NCBI RefSeq assembly: GCF_900104535.1
Contig: NZ_LT629710.1
Span: 3,197,501 to 3,261,500, forward strand
Direction: 5' to 3'
DNA: 64,000 nucleotides
DNA from: Nakamurella panacisegetis
GTDB taxonomy: Bacteria; Actinomycetota; Actinomycetes; Mycobacteriales; Nakamurellaceae
The position numbers and the translations under genes were made by a program. Every line of letters begins with the position of its first letter. Position 1 is the first letter of the stretch. The notes under the pieces are model-generated. The model ran no database searches, was not told the DNA's origin, and saw only the letters and a program-made list of their open reading frames with translations. Positions 49,156 to 56,397 of the stretch are shown here, piece after piece.

Positions 49156-49338
49156 TCAGGGCGTGCGCAAGTGCCTAGGCGTGAAGGCTTCTCGGGAGAG
49201 CCAGCGGGCGAGGCTCGGGCCGTCGATGCCTCCGGCTCGGGTGCGGGTGATGTGTCCGCGGGAGAGCCAGGATCGGACGGTCCCGGGCTTCACGCCGTAC
49301 AGGGCGCACACGTCGGCGACCGTGAGGCGGTCGCTCAT
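49156..49338 (-). CDS. Small HTH protein, last gene of the early operon
   Basis: The ATG overlaps the upstream stop. The 60-residue product SDRLTVADVCALYGVKPGTVRSWLSRGHITRTRAGGIDGPSLARWLS is a helix-turn-helix of the excisionase/MerR type. As the last gene of the early operon it could activate late genes or silence early ones. Its 3' end contains an operator-like site (49175-49185). Confidence 0.8.
   Translation of the reverse strand: MSDRLTVADVCALYGVKPGTVRSWLSRGHITRTRAGGIDGPSLARWLSREAFTPRHLRTP
49175..49185 (-). promoter_or_regulatory. Possible stoperator (copy of immunity operator arm)
   Basis: The sequence ctaggcgtgaa is identical to the operator arm beside the early promoter (minus-strand reading of 58686-58696). 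Its place inside the end of the early operon resembles stoperators of L5-type phages, where repressor stops leftover transcription. Confidence 0.45.
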
Positions 49339-49808
49339 GCTCGGGCGCCCGGTACGGGGATGCCGACGCGGCGGCACCATGCGGCGTACTCCTCGGTCGG
49401 TGGCATGGGGAACCGCTCGCCCTCGGCGACCTGTCCGTCGGCGTGGGTCGGCCGGTTGGAGGGCTCGGGCTGGTACCCGGCGACCATCACTCGGACGGCC
49501 CCGGTGCGGAGCTCCGCGGCGGCCAGGACGGCGGCGGGGCTCACCATGGGTCGGCCGGCGCCTCCGAACCATGGGCGCCCGTCGGTGGGGTCGAGACTGT
49601 ATGTGCGCCTGACGATGTGCTCTTGCCATTCGGTGAGCGGGCCGGTGTGCTCGGTGAGCCATTCGACCACGCGGTCGGCGAGCGGCCGGTCGGCGGCGGC
49701 GCACAGTCGCTCGATGGTGCGGTCGCGGTGAGCGATGGTGCGGCGTTGTTCGCTCATGGTGGCTTCGGCCTCGGCGTGGTAGCTCTCGAACTGGGTTGCG
49801 ATGCTCAC
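49335..49808 (-). CDS. Phage early protein of unknown function (157 residues)
   Basis: The product from the overlapping GTG has an N-terminal helix (FESYHAEAEATMSEQRRTIAHRDRTIERLCAAADRPLADRVVEWLTEH) and a Pro-rich second half (YSLDPTDGRPWFGGAGRPMVSPAAVLAAAELRTGAVRVMV). Not recognised. Confidence 0.65.
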   Translation of the reverse strand: MSIATQFESYHAEAEATMSEQRRTIAHRDRTIERLCAAADRPLADRVVEWLTEHTGPLTEWQEHIVRRTYSLDPTDGRPWFGGAGRPMVSPAAVLAAAELRTGAVRVMVAGYQPEPSNRPTHADGQVAEGERFPMPPTEEYAAWCRRVGIPVPGARA

Positions 49809-50584
49809 GGGGTGATCTCCTCGGGGTCGGTGTCGAGCGTGGATTCGGCGAGGGCGAGGACGTCTCGCGGCCCGTAGCGTCGGCCGCATGTGTGGCAGGT
49901 GATCGGGGTGTCGGGCCCGGCCCGGTAGACGGGGGCGAGGCAGTAGTCGAGGGGGCCTTCGAGCTCGGGCGGTTCGGTGTCGGCGCCCCACTCGATCCAG
50001 TCGAGCGACCAGGGCGGGCAGCGGGGGAGCCAGGAGGACACGCACGGGCCGAGGTAGATCGCCCGGTCGCGGTCGTGGGCGCGGTTGAGAGCTGTTGTTA
50101 TCGCGCGTATCTCGTCGTAGCAGTCGGTGAGGAACGGGGCGGCGAGGAGCTGCGGCCAGTACCACGGATCTTGAAGGACTGAGAGTGCGCCCCCGAGCGT
50201 GTAGATGGGTGAGTCGTCGCCCGTGAGCTCCAACAGGTTTGCGGCCCAGGCGCGGACGGCGGCGGGCGGGTAGGTGACGCTCGCGCGATCCTCGGGGTCG
50301 AGGGTGGTCCTCGGGTCGAGTAGGGCGAGGACGTCGAGGCGCAGCGGGGCGGGGCTCGCGCCGGGGGCGCCGGTGTTGGTGCGTTCCTGCGGGCCGCTGT
50401 CGAGGATCTCGGTCGAGAGGGTGAGGTAATCCCGTTCGATGGATCCCAACCATCCCCAGAGCTGGACGGTGCACCGTTCGCAGAGCTGCCCGGCGGTGTA
50501 CCAATCCCACCGCGGCGAGGGGGTCGGCCGGCCGAGCCCGGCCGGGTCGGGTTGGCGGCATCCCCGGATGCACGTCTCGATCAT
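49805..50584 (-). CDS. Phage early protein with Cys clusters (259 residues)
   Basis: The ATG overlaps the upstream stop. The N-terminus (ETCIRGCRQPDP...LCERCTVQLWGWLGSIERDYLTLS) and C-terminus (TCHTCGRRYGPRDVLALA) carry zinc-finger Cys pairs, and the middle is helical with several Trp residues. Similar zinc-ribbon proteins occur in actinophage early regions. Function unknown. Confidence 0.7.
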   Translation of the reverse strand: MIETCIRGCRQPDPAGLGRPTPSPRWDWYTAGQLCERCTVQLWGWLGSIERDYLTLSTEILDSGPQERTNTGAPGASPAPLRLDVLALLDPRTTLDPEDRASVTYPPAAVRAWAANLLELTGDDSPIYTLGGALSVLQDPWYWPQLLAAPFLTDCYDEIRAITTALNRAHDRDRAIYLGPCVSSWLPRCPPWSLDWIEWGADTEPPELEGPLDYCLAPVYRAGPDTPITCHTCGRRYGPRDVLALAESTLDTDPEEITP

Positions 50585-50949
50585 TCGCCGGTCCTGTCGT
50601 GTTCGATCGCTTCGTCGTCGCCGAATTGGCGCCAGTCGGGCCAGGTCCGGCCCTCGTTCTTGTCCTGCTTCGCTACCAGAGCGGCGACGACGGCGGCCGG
50701 TGTGGCGACTCTGAGCGCGCCGTCGAACGCCAGGATCACGACGTCCATCCATTCGGAGAGATCCTCTGGGGCGGCGGCGATCTCGGCGATCTCCGAACCA
50801 ATGTGGGCGAGGATGCCGGTCGTCCGGGGTGCCGGGCCGAAGGTCTCGCGAGACCATGCGGCTTGCCGTTCCAGGTGGGCGGCGAGGTCGACGGCGGATC
50901 GGCGGGCGTGCTCTCGCCGTCCGGCGGTGGTGTCGGCGTAGTCGGTCAT
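50581..50949 (-). CDS. DUF550 dATP/dGTP pyrophosphohydrolase-like protein
   Basis: The 122-residue protein shows the DUF550 pattern: HLERQAAWSRETFGPAPRTTGILAHIGSEIAEIAAAPEDLSEWMDVVILAFDGALR followed by KQDKNEGRTWPDW. The EIxEI and EWxDV acidic helices bind metal in this all-alpha NTP pyrophosphatase group. It may adjust dNTP pools for phage replication or remove modified nucleotides. Confidence 0.85.
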   Translation of the reverse strand: MTDYADTTAGRREHARRSAVDLAAHLERQAAWSRETFGPAPRTTGILAHIGSEIAEIAAAPEDLSEWMDVVILAFDGALRVATPAAVVAALVAKQDKNEGRTWPDWRQFGDDEAIEHDRTGE

Positions 50950-51197
50950 GCGTTGGTCCTGCGTTCCAGGGCCGCGGGGACGACGAGACCGGCGGCGAGG
51001 CGCCAGGCCCAGCGGCGCGCGTCGAGCTCCTCTTCGGCGTCGAGGTCGGCGCGTAGCTGTGCGGCCCATTCGCGCTGCGCCCGGTAGATGCTGGATGCGA
51101 TCTCGCCTCGGTTGGTGCGGTTGCGGAGCATCGGGGCGGCGACGAGATCGCGCTCGTTGACGCCGAGGAGCTCGGGGGTGACGTCGGGAATCTTCAC
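50946..51197 (-). CDS. Phage early protein of unknown function (83 residues)
   Basis: The GTG start has a strong aaagga site and overlaps the upstream stop. The product (KIPDVTPELLGVNERDLVAAPMLRNRTNRGEIASSIYRAQREWAAQLRADLDAEEELDARRWAWRLAAGLVV) is helical and charged. Not recognised. Confidence 0.65.
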   Translation of the reverse strand: MKIPDVTPELLGVNERDLVAAPMLRNRTNRGEIASSIYRAQREWAAQLRADLDAEEELDARRWAWRLAAGLVVPAALERRTNA

Positions 51198-51373
51198 GCG
51201 GTTTCCTTTGCGGGGTAGGCGGTTCGGTGCCAATGGCACTCGGCGCAATGGCTGCTCGGGTAGGTGGTGAGGGCGGGGAAGCGGCATCGGGGGTCTTGCG
51301 TGACGTGGCCGGGGCGGTGCCCGGCGAGGATCTCGTCGTCGGTGCGGTCATTGGGGCTGTCGCCCGAGCTCAC
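51194..51373 (-). CDS. Small zinc-binding protein (59 residues)
   Basis: The GTG overlaps the RusA stop. The product ends RCRFPALTTYPSSHCAECHWHRTAYPAKETA, with a Cys-X-X-Cys-His cluster that could bind zinc. Too short for a family call, but coupled translation supports it as a gene. Confidence 0.6.
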   Translation of the reverse strand: MSSGDSPNDRTDDEILAGHRPGHVTQDPRCRFPALTTYPSSHCAECHWHRTAYPAKETA

Positions 51374-51759
51374 TCGGTGACGCTCCAATCCATCGGGGCG
51401 GGCTTGTCGGGGGTGAGCTCGATTCGGCATGACGGGGTGTCGGCGAGCTCGATCCGGTAGGACTCTTCGGCGATGACTCCCCAGTGGTCCTCGGGGATCA
51501 GTCCGGCGTCTCGCATCCCGTCGAGGGCGGCTTTCATGGTGGGCGTTGAGGCGCCGACGTCGCGTTGTATGCGGTTGGTGACTACCCAAACGAACCGGGC
51601 GTGTAACGGGCCGGGGAGCGGGCCGACTGAGGCGACGATCGGGCGGGCGGTGAGCTTCGCGGCGTGCCGAATGTCGCGCGTGACGCGGGCTTTCGCGTGG
51701 GTGCCGAGCCGGTGGTTCGATCGGAGGGGAGGCGCCGGCCACGGCATGGGGACGATCAC
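51370..51759 (-). CDS. RusA-like Holliday junction resolvase
   Basis: The 129-residue product (IVPMPWPAPPLRSNHRLGTHAKARVTRDIRHAAKLTARP...FVWVVTNRIQRDVGASTPTMKAALDGMRDAGLIPEDHWGVIAEESY) follows the RusA layout, with the Asp-rich DLDN region changed to RDVGASTPTMKAALDGM. RusA resolves branched DNA in replication and recombination. The altered acidic motif makes activity uncertain. Confidence 0.78.
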   Translation of the reverse strand: MIVPMPWPAPPLRSNHRLGTHAKARVTRDIRHAAKLTARPIVASVGPLPGPLHARFVWVVTNRIQRDVGASTPTMKAALDGMRDAGLIPEDHWGVIAEESYRIELADTPSCRIELTPDKPAPMDWSVTE

Positions 51760-52136
51760 GCGGAGTGGACGAGGCGCATCGGGCCGAATGAGCGATTGAG
51801 CTCGGCCCACGGGCGGGGCGCTGGCGGGCGTATCCCGTTGCTCGACCAGAGCCCGGCGGAACGGGAGAGCTGCCAGGAGTCGCCGTCAGCGTCGAGCACG
51901 ATCGAGCCGACTCGGAGGTTCGAGAGCTGCTGCGGGGTGAGCAACGCGGGGGCGGGATCTTCGAGGATCTCGGCGTCGACAATCGAGCCGAGCTCGACCA
52001 GTTGCCCGAGGCGGGCCTCGATCGCGAGCAGGGCGTGACCGTTGCCGAGGGCGATCTCCCGGTCGGGGTTCTCGGTGGTGCGGGGGTTGATCGCTTCGCG
52101 GAGGTGTTGGGCGGCGGCGGCGCGGTGATCTGTCAT
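51756..52136 (-). CDS. Phage early protein of unknown function (126 residues)
   Basis: The ATG overlaps the upstream stop. N-terminal helix TDHRAAAAQHLREAINPRTTENPDREIALGNGHALLAIEARLGQLVELG, then a beta-rich part (LRVGSIVLDADGDSWQLSRSAGLWSSNGI). The first part resembles small phage proteins that read DxxAAAxxHL. Function unknown. Confidence 0.68.
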   Translation of the reverse strand: MTDHRAAAAQHLREAINPRTTENPDREIALGNGHALLAIEARLGQLVELGSIVDAEILEDPAPALLTPQQLSNLRVGSIVLDADGDSWQLSRSAGLWSSNGIRPPAPRPWAELNRSFGPMRLVHSA

Positions 52137-52582
52137 CGGGTGACCTTTCGGGCTCGGGTGAAGCGTTCGAGGGCGAGGCGCACTTGCTGCGGCGCGGGGA
52201 TCTCGGGGGCGGTTCGGCGGGTGATGCCGAGGTCGCGGTCGGCGAGGGCTCGGGCGGCGGCCGGGGGGTGTCCGTTCATCAGGCGGGCGTGCCAGGCTCG
52301 GCGGTATCGCTGCTCGGCCTGGTAGGGGAGACCGGGGGGGAACGGGGGCTCTCCGGCGGCGGCGATGATCCGGCGGCGGTTGGCTTTGACGGCGGCCATG
52401 AGCGAGGCGGGCATGATGCGCTCGGTGGTGGTCGAGTAGTGGGCGACGACGGCGTTCGACGCTTCTCCGAGGTCGAGGTCGCCGAGCGCGGCGGCCCAAA
52501 CCTTCGAGTCGGCCTCCCCGACGGTGCGCATGTCGAACGCGGCGCACACGCCGAGGAGCTTCGCGGCCTCGGACGGCATCAT
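52133..52582 (-). CDS. Helicase loader-like protein (G39P-like)
   Basis: The 149-residue product from the overlapping ATG starts MPSEAAKLLGVCAAFDMRTVGEADSKVWAAALGDLDLGEASNAVVAHYSTTTERIMPASLMAAVKANRRR, the pattern of phage replisome organiser/helicase loader proteins. It would load the host replicative helicase at the phage origin, consistent with no helicase gene being present. Confidence 0.75.
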   Translation of the reverse strand: MMPSEAAKLLGVCAAFDMRTVGEADSKVWAAALGDLDLGEASNAVVAHYSTTTERIMPASLMAAVKANRRRIIAAAGEPPFPPGLPYQAEQRYRRAWHARLMNGHPPAAARALADRDLGITRRTAPEIPAPQQVRLALERFTRARKVTR

Positions 52583-52728
52583 CGGCGGGCCCCGGCCGAG
52601 ATGTGCTCGGCGAGCACCCAAGCCTTGACGGTGGTGTCGTAGGCGATCGGCCGGCCGATTCCGTATGGGGTGCGGCAGCACGCGCAACGGCCGGGGGTGC
52701 TGGCCGGGGCGGGCGCGTAGAGGCTCAC
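52579..52728 (-). CDS. Tiny zinc-finger-like protein (49 residues)
   Basis: The GTG overlaps the previous stop and its TGA overlaps the next ATG. The product SLYAPAPASTPGRCACCRTPYGIGRPIAYDTTVKAWVLAEHISAGARR has a Cys-X-Cys-Cys core. It is missed by most gene finders; the double overlap is the main evidence. Confidence 0.6.
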   Translation of the reverse strand: MSLYAPAPASTPGRCACCRTPYGIGRPIAYDTTVKAWVLAEHISAGARR

Positions 52729-53609
52729 GCGGGGTCACCCGAGCGGCATCCGTAGGGCGAGCAACCGTCGGCGCTGCCTTCCTCTGCCTCAATGTCCTTG
52801 ATCAGTTCGAGCGCGTCGAGCTGGCGGTCTTTCCACTCGCCCCGCGTCACGCGGTCGATTGGGGCGATGGAGAGCGGGAGGCGCGAGCGGTGCAAGAACT
52901 GCTCGCCCCGCATCGGGACGCCGCGGCGGCCACCCTTGCGGATCTCGACGTCGAACGCCACGGCGTCGGCCCATTCTTCGGGGCGGTTGTCGCGGAGCTC
53001 GCGCCATGCTGCGTTTCCGTGGAACGGGCACCCGATGCACGCTGATTTCTCGGTGGTCCAGCCCTTGCCGTTGAGGTATCGCTCGCAGTCCTTGCGGGAC
53101 CACCCGAGGTCGAGCAACGGGTACTCGGTCGCGAGGTATCGCACGGAGTCATGGGCGCGGTTCGCCCTGTGGATCTCGTCGGTTGAGAATCCGACCCATT
53201 GCGTCGCGGTCCTGCCTTTGGGGACGCGGAGGAACCGCGGGGCGGGGGCGCCTAGGAGCTCGCGCACCTTGCGCCGGATCGGTACGAGCTTGTATTCGCT
53301 GGTGCATTGACGGCGGCCCATCCCGTCGGAGCCATCGGGGTTCTGGACGAAATACGGCGCGGAGACATAGCGACGATCCGGGTCGATCGAATCGCTCCGG
53401 AGGTTGCCGCTCGACACTCGGTAGACGGGCACTCCCGCGAGGGCGGCCTCGCGCTCGATTCGCTCCAAGTGCCGGTAGACGGCGGCCGGTTCCCATCCGG
53501 TGTCGGCGAATATGGCGCCGTCGGGCTTGGGGAGTGTGCCGTCGAGTGCGAGCAGAAATAGGGTTGTGGACTGGACTCCCGCGCCGAGCGACAGGAGGGT
53601 GAGGTTCAC
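52725..53609 (-). CDS. PAPS reductase-like / adenine nucleotide alpha-hydrolase protein
   Basis: The 294-residue protein has the PP-loop opening LTLLSLGAGVQSTTLFLLAL (an SGG-type loop), IFADTGWEPAAVYRHLERIE, GRRQCTSEYKLVPIRRKVRELLG, and the Cys pair SACIGCPFHGNAAW, plus RKDCERYL. The Cys set could hold an iron-sulfur cluster as in the DNA-phosphorothioation enzyme DndC and PAPS reductases. Related proteins are frequent in actinophages with unknown role. GTG overlaps the upstream stop. Confidence 0.88.
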   Translation of the reverse strand: MNLTLLSLGAGVQSTTLFLLALDGTLPKPDGAIFADTGWEPAAVYRHLERIEREAALAGVPVYRVSSGNLRSDSIDPDRRYVSAPYFVQNPDGSDGMGRRQCTSEYKLVPIRRKVRELLGAPAPRFLRVPKGRTATQWVGFSTDEIHRANRAHDSVRYLATEYPLLDLGWSRKDCERYLNGKGWTTEKSACIGCPFHGNAAWRELRDNRPEEWADAVAFDVEIRKGGRRGVPMRGEQFLHRSRLPLSIAPIDRVTRGEWKDRQLDALELIKDIEAEEGSADGCSPYGCRSGDPA

Positions 53610-53863
53610 TCGGCGACCGCGGCGGCGTACCGGTCGCCGTCGGCGGGTGTGCCGTCCCATGCGCTCTCGGGGACCGAGGCGACGAGCTCGGAGCGGCGGG
53701 GGAGCTGGTCGAGCCCGAGGATTTCGAGCAGTTCGTCGGCGACGGCGGCGCCGGTCACATAGTCGGAGCCGGCGAGGTTCCGGCGGGCTTGGGCGCGTTC
53801 GGCCTCGGTCCCTTTCCAGTCGCGGGAGGGGCGGATCGAGCCGAGGGTGATTGCGTTGTCCAT
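53606..53863 (-). CDS. Phage early protein of unknown function (85 residues)
   Basis: The product DNAITLGSIRPSRDWKGTEAERAQARRNLAGSDYVTGAAVADELLEILGLDQLPRRSELVASVPESAWDGTPADGDRYAAAVAE is acidic and helical. It begins a few bases after the initiator stop and its own stop overlaps the PAPS reductase-like gene. Not recognised. Confidence 0.65.
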   Translation of the reverse strand: MDNAITLGSIRPSRDWKGTEAERAQARRNLAGSDYVTGAAVADELLEILGLDQLPRRSELVASVPESAWDGTPADGDRYAAAVAE

Positions 53864-53866
53864 GGG

Positions 53867-54709
53867 TCAACGTCCGATCGAGAGTGGTTGGCGGTTGGAG
53901 TGCTGGCGCTCTTCGGCTTCGAGCCGCTGAGAGACGCTCAGGGCGTTTGTGAGGCGCTGGTCGGCCGTCGACCCTCGGGAGGGCGCCCCGGCCGACTGGC
54001 GGGGCAGGCAGGCGGGGTCATTCCACGACTCAGCGCGGAGCCAGGTCGCGGGGTACGGCGTGAATTGCGGGTCGCGGTTCGGGTCGGCCGCGAATCGGGC
54101 AGCCCCGGCGATGATCTGGTCGGCGTCGCCCTTGCGGGTTACTGACGTCCAGGCTTTGAGCGCGTCGGGGCGCTTGGCCTTCCGGGGATACGTCTCGTAG
54201 AACTCGGCGAATCGGTCGGGCTTCGGGGCGATCTCGGACGCGTCAGCGGCCAAGGTAGTTAGAGCCTGTTCCTCTGTTCCCCTGTTCCTCTGTTCCCCTG
54301 TTACAGACGCAACATTTGTCCCCAACCCTCGCGAGGGTGTCGCGAGGGTCTCGCGAATGACGGCGTTTTCGCTGGTCGGCAGGGGGTAGCGCGGCTTATT
54401 CGGCCGGTCGATCTTCTGGTGCTCCCAGCCGGTCACGTACAGGAACGGGCGCCCGTCGGCGGTGACGTATCGGACGATCAAACCGGTCGAGAAAAGGTGT
54501 TGCAACCCTCGCGAGACTGTCGCGAGGGTCTCGCGAGGGTCGTCCTCCAATGGGAACAAGTCGGCGCAAATGAGCTTCTCGACGTCGCGGCCGACCCCAT
54601 TGTCATCGACGTATTGCCACAGCCCGACGAACAGGAGACGGGTCGGCCAGTCGTGCGCGGCTATGTCCTCACTCGACCAAAACTCGGGCTTGATGCTGCG
54701 GATTCGCAC
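53867..54709 (-). CDS. Replication initiator-like protein (DnaD/winged-helix type)
   Basis: The GTG with gaggagaa upstream gives 280 residues beginning RIRSIKPEFWSSEDIAAHDWPTRLLFVGLWQYVDDNGVGRDVEKLICADLFPLEDDPRETLATVSRGLQHLFSTGLIVRY, a winged helix of phage replication proteins. The C-terminal part (FYETYPRKAKRPDALKAWTSVTR...TPYPATWLRAESWND) is typical of phage DnaD-like initiators. The gene contains clustered repeats that could be the phage origin. Confidence 0.85.
   Translation of the reverse strand: MRIRSIKPEFWSSEDIAAHDWPTRLLFVGLWQYVDDNGVGRDVEKLICADLFPLEDDPRETLATVSRGLQHLFSTGLIVRYVTADGRPFLYVTGWEHQKIDRPNKPRYPLPTSENAVIRETLATPSRGLGTNVASVTGEQRNRGTEEQALTTLAADASEIAPKPDRFAEFYETYPRKAKRPDALKAWTSVTRKGDADQIIAGAARFAADPNRDPQFTPYPATWLRAESWNDPACLPRQSAGAPSRGSTADQRLTNALSVSQRLEAEERQHSNRQPLSIGR
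54265..54303 (-). repeat. 16-bp tandem repeat in the replication gene
   Basis: Two exact copies of cctgttcctctgttcc and a partial third lie in frame, encoding the EQRNRGTEEQ segment. On the minus strand this is purine-rich and less GC-rich than its surroundings, as in unwinding elements. Confidence 0.7.
54324..54536 (-). other. Candidate phage replication origin (tcgcga-rich repeats)
   Basis: A 33-base block beginning aaccctcgcgag occurs at 54324-54356 and again at 54504-54536, each with three tcgcga cores; both encode an RETLATxSRGL peptide. Repeats within an initiator gene recall the lambda origin inside gene O. The reading as an origin is inferred. Confidence 0.5.
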
Positions 54710-54746
54710 GGGCGGTTCTCCTCTCTGTGCGGCGGTCGGGCGGGGA

Positions 54747-55220
54747 TCAGAACGGGGGCTCGGATGCGTACCCGCCACCGGCGGACGGGGGTGCCTGGCC
54801 CCACGGGTCGTCGGTGCTCGGCGCGGCCGGGGCGCGGCCTCCGGAGCTCTCGCCCTTCGGGACGCGGCGAACGGTGGCGGTGGAGTACCGGAGCGACGGG
54901 CCGATCTCCTCGACCTCAACCTCGAAAACGGTTCGCTTCTCGCCGTCCTTGGTCTCGAATGAGCGTTGAACGAGTCGGCCGACGACGATCACGCGAGAGC
55001 CTCGGGTGAGGGACTCGGCGACGTTCTCGGCGGGTTGGCGCCACAGGTTGCAGCGGAGGAACAGGGGGGCGCCGTCCTTCCATTCGTTCGATGCCTTGTC
55101 GAACGTGCGGGGGGTGCTCGCGACGGTGAAGTTCACGACGGCGGCGCCGGATGCGGTGAACCGGAGCTCGGGGTCGGCGGTGAGGTTGCCGATCAAGGTG
55201 ATTGGGGTTTCGCCAGACAT
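54747..55220 (-). CDS. ssb: Single-stranded DNA-binding protein
   Basis: The 157-residue protein starts [82 protein letters not shown], a full OB-fold SSB, then a Gly/Pro-rich linker and an acidic-aromatic tip (ASEPPF). It protects phage ssDNA with RecT and exonuclease. The start follows tgcagg. Confidence 0.96.
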   Translation of the reverse strand: MSGETPITLIGNLTADPELRFTASGAAVVNFTVASTPRTFDKASNEWKDGAPLFLRCNLWRQPAENVAESLTRGSRVIVVGRLVQRSFETKDGEKRTVFEVEVEEIGPSLRYSTATVRRVPKGESSGGRAPAAPSTDDPWGQAPPSAGGGYASEPPF

Positions 55221-55231
55221 TGCAGGGCCTT

Positions 55232-55354
55232 TCAGAACGGAGGATTGCAGCGGTGACCCTGGCCGGCGGGGCATCCGCACGGCTGGGGCTCAGGTTGGGG
55301 GAGCGGGAACAGGGGCGAGCGATCCGCGCGGATCTCGTCGCGGGTGCGGATCAT
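55232..55354 (-). CDS. Tiny protein coupled to whiB (40 residues)
   Basis: The ATG overlaps the whiB stop (ATGA). The product [39 protein letters not shown] has three Cys in a CGC...C pattern. Too short to assign; context supports translation. Confidence 0.55.
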   Translation of the reverse strand: MIRTRDEIRADRSPLFPLPQPEPQPCGCPAGQGHRCNPPF

Positions 55355-55803
55355 TGGGCCCGACGCTTGCGCCGGAGGATGAGCTCGACGCGCTCGGTCC
55401 CGGTGAGACCTCCGGCGATCAGGTTCGGGTCCTTGATCGCGAGAGCGTCGGCGAGGCATTCGGCCCGGACCGGGCACCCTCCGCAAACGGCCTTCGCCTC
55501 GGCGACCCCTTCGGCGTCCCTCTCGTTCACGGCGAATCGCTCGGGGTCGCCGGTGGCGCACGCGGCCCGGTTGCGCCAGGTCTGCCCGGCGATGGATGCG
55601 AGAAGGTGGGCGGGTAGGCGCCGGTCGTGACGTGCGGCGGCGGCGGCCGATACACCCGTCGGCCGCGGGGCTTCGGCCAGGGCTCGGGCGGCGCAACTCC
55701 GGCAGATTCTCAGAGCCGCGCGAGCATTCTTCGAGGGGCTCTGGTTGGCGACGGTGCGGGGCTCGCCACATCGGGCGCAAGGGATGGTGATCGTTGCGGT
55801 CAT
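55351..55803 (-). CDS. WhiB-family iron-sulfur transcription factor, phage-encoded
   Basis: The 150-residue protein has a CxxC...CxxC zinc-ribbon N-terminus (IPCARCGEPRT...RICRSCAARA) and a WhiB domain with four Cys (RNRAACATGDPERF, then AVCGGCPVRAEC) and the turn GGLTGTERVEL before a basic RRKRRA tail. The 4Fe-4S cluster and turn bind sigma factor. Phage WhiB proteins can displace host WhiB2 and cause septation defects or superinfection exclusion, as TM4 WhiB does. Confidence 0.92.
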   Translation of the reverse strand: MTATITIPCARCGEPRTVANQSPSKNARAALRICRSCAARALAEAPRPTGVSAAAAARHDRRLPAHLLASIAGQTWRNRAACATGDPERFAVNERDAEGVAEAKAVCGGCPVRAECLADALAIKDPNLIAGGLTGTERVELILRRKRRAQ

Positions 55804-56030
55804 CGGCCGGCCCCGGCCCGGTAGCGCGTCGGCGTGGTGAACCAGCGCCAGAGCTGGGCGGCGACACAGACGACGAGGGGCGCCGCGAAAATGATGCACA
55901 GCGCCGCGGTCTGCCCGGAGTCGATGAACAGAGCGAACAACGCGGGCAACACGTAGTCGATCAGGGTGAGCGTCGCGGCGACGGCGATCAGCCAAAAGGC
56001 GAGCCGGGCGGCGAGCTTGGTCGGTGTCAC
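55800..56030 (-). CDS. Small membrane protein, two helices (76 residues)
   Basis: The GTG overlaps the upstream stop. The product has two hydrophobic helices (LAFWLIAVAATLTLIDYVLPALFALFI and AALCIIFAAPLVVCVAAQLWRWF) and a basic C-terminus. It is placed among early genes, so an antiholin or exclusion function is possible but not shown. Confidence 0.68.
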   Translation of the reverse strand: MTPTKLAARLAFWLIAVAATLTLIDYVLPALFALFIDSGQTAALCIIFAAPLVVCVAAQLWRWFTTPTRYRAGAGR

Positions 56031-56158
56031 AGGAGGTCCTCTGCGGGGTCGATATCGGAATCGAGGTAGTCGAGCTGGTCGTCGCGGTCGTCGTCCTCCC
56101 ACCCGGCGAGGTGTTCCTCGGTGAGCCGGGCGAGATACGCGTCGTAGTCGGGGGTCAT
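56027..56158 (-). CDS. Acidic micro-protein (43 residues)
   Basis: Both ends overlap neighbours by four bases. The product TPDYDAYLARLTEEHLAGWEDDDRDDQLDYLDSDIDPAEDLL is extremely acidic, a trait of DNA-mimic proteins that block nucleases or repressors. Missed by most gene finders because of its size. Confidence 0.6.
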   Translation of the reverse strand: MTPDYDAYLARLTEEHLAGWEDDDRDDQLDYLDSDIDPAEDLL

Positions 56159-56397
56159 GCGGCGGTGGCGGCGACCAGCTTGTCGCGGGTCTCGTCCAGT
56201 CGGGCGACCGCGGCGGCGAGTAGCCGGTCGAGGCGGGCCCGATCTTCGATTGCGACGCGCAGATCTTCGGCCAGGTCGTCACACCGGTTGTCGGCGTCCT
56301 CGCGCTCTCCGGTGAGGTTCTCGACGTGGCGGGTCAGGTTGCCGAACGCGGCGACGAGCGTGAGCATTTCGCCGGTCAGCTCGGGCAGCCCGGTCAC
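56155..56397 (-). CDS. Coiled-coil early protein (80 residues)
   Basis: The GTG overlaps the RecT stop. The product is almost entirely heptad-like (MLTLVAAFGNLTRHVENLTGEREDADNRCDDLAEDLRVAIEDRARLDRLLAAAVARLDETRDKLVAATAA). Function unknown; it may pair with the recombination proteins upstream. Confidence 0.65.
   Translation of the reverse strand: MTGLPELTGEMLTLVAAFGNLTRHVENLTGEREDADNRCDDLAEDLRVAIEDRARLDRLLAAAVARLDETRDKLVAATAA

Noticed and set aside
48960-49178. Forward small gene between early and late regions
   Set aside because: Only its first third looks protein-like; no ribosome site or promoter, and it overlaps the reverse HTH gene end.
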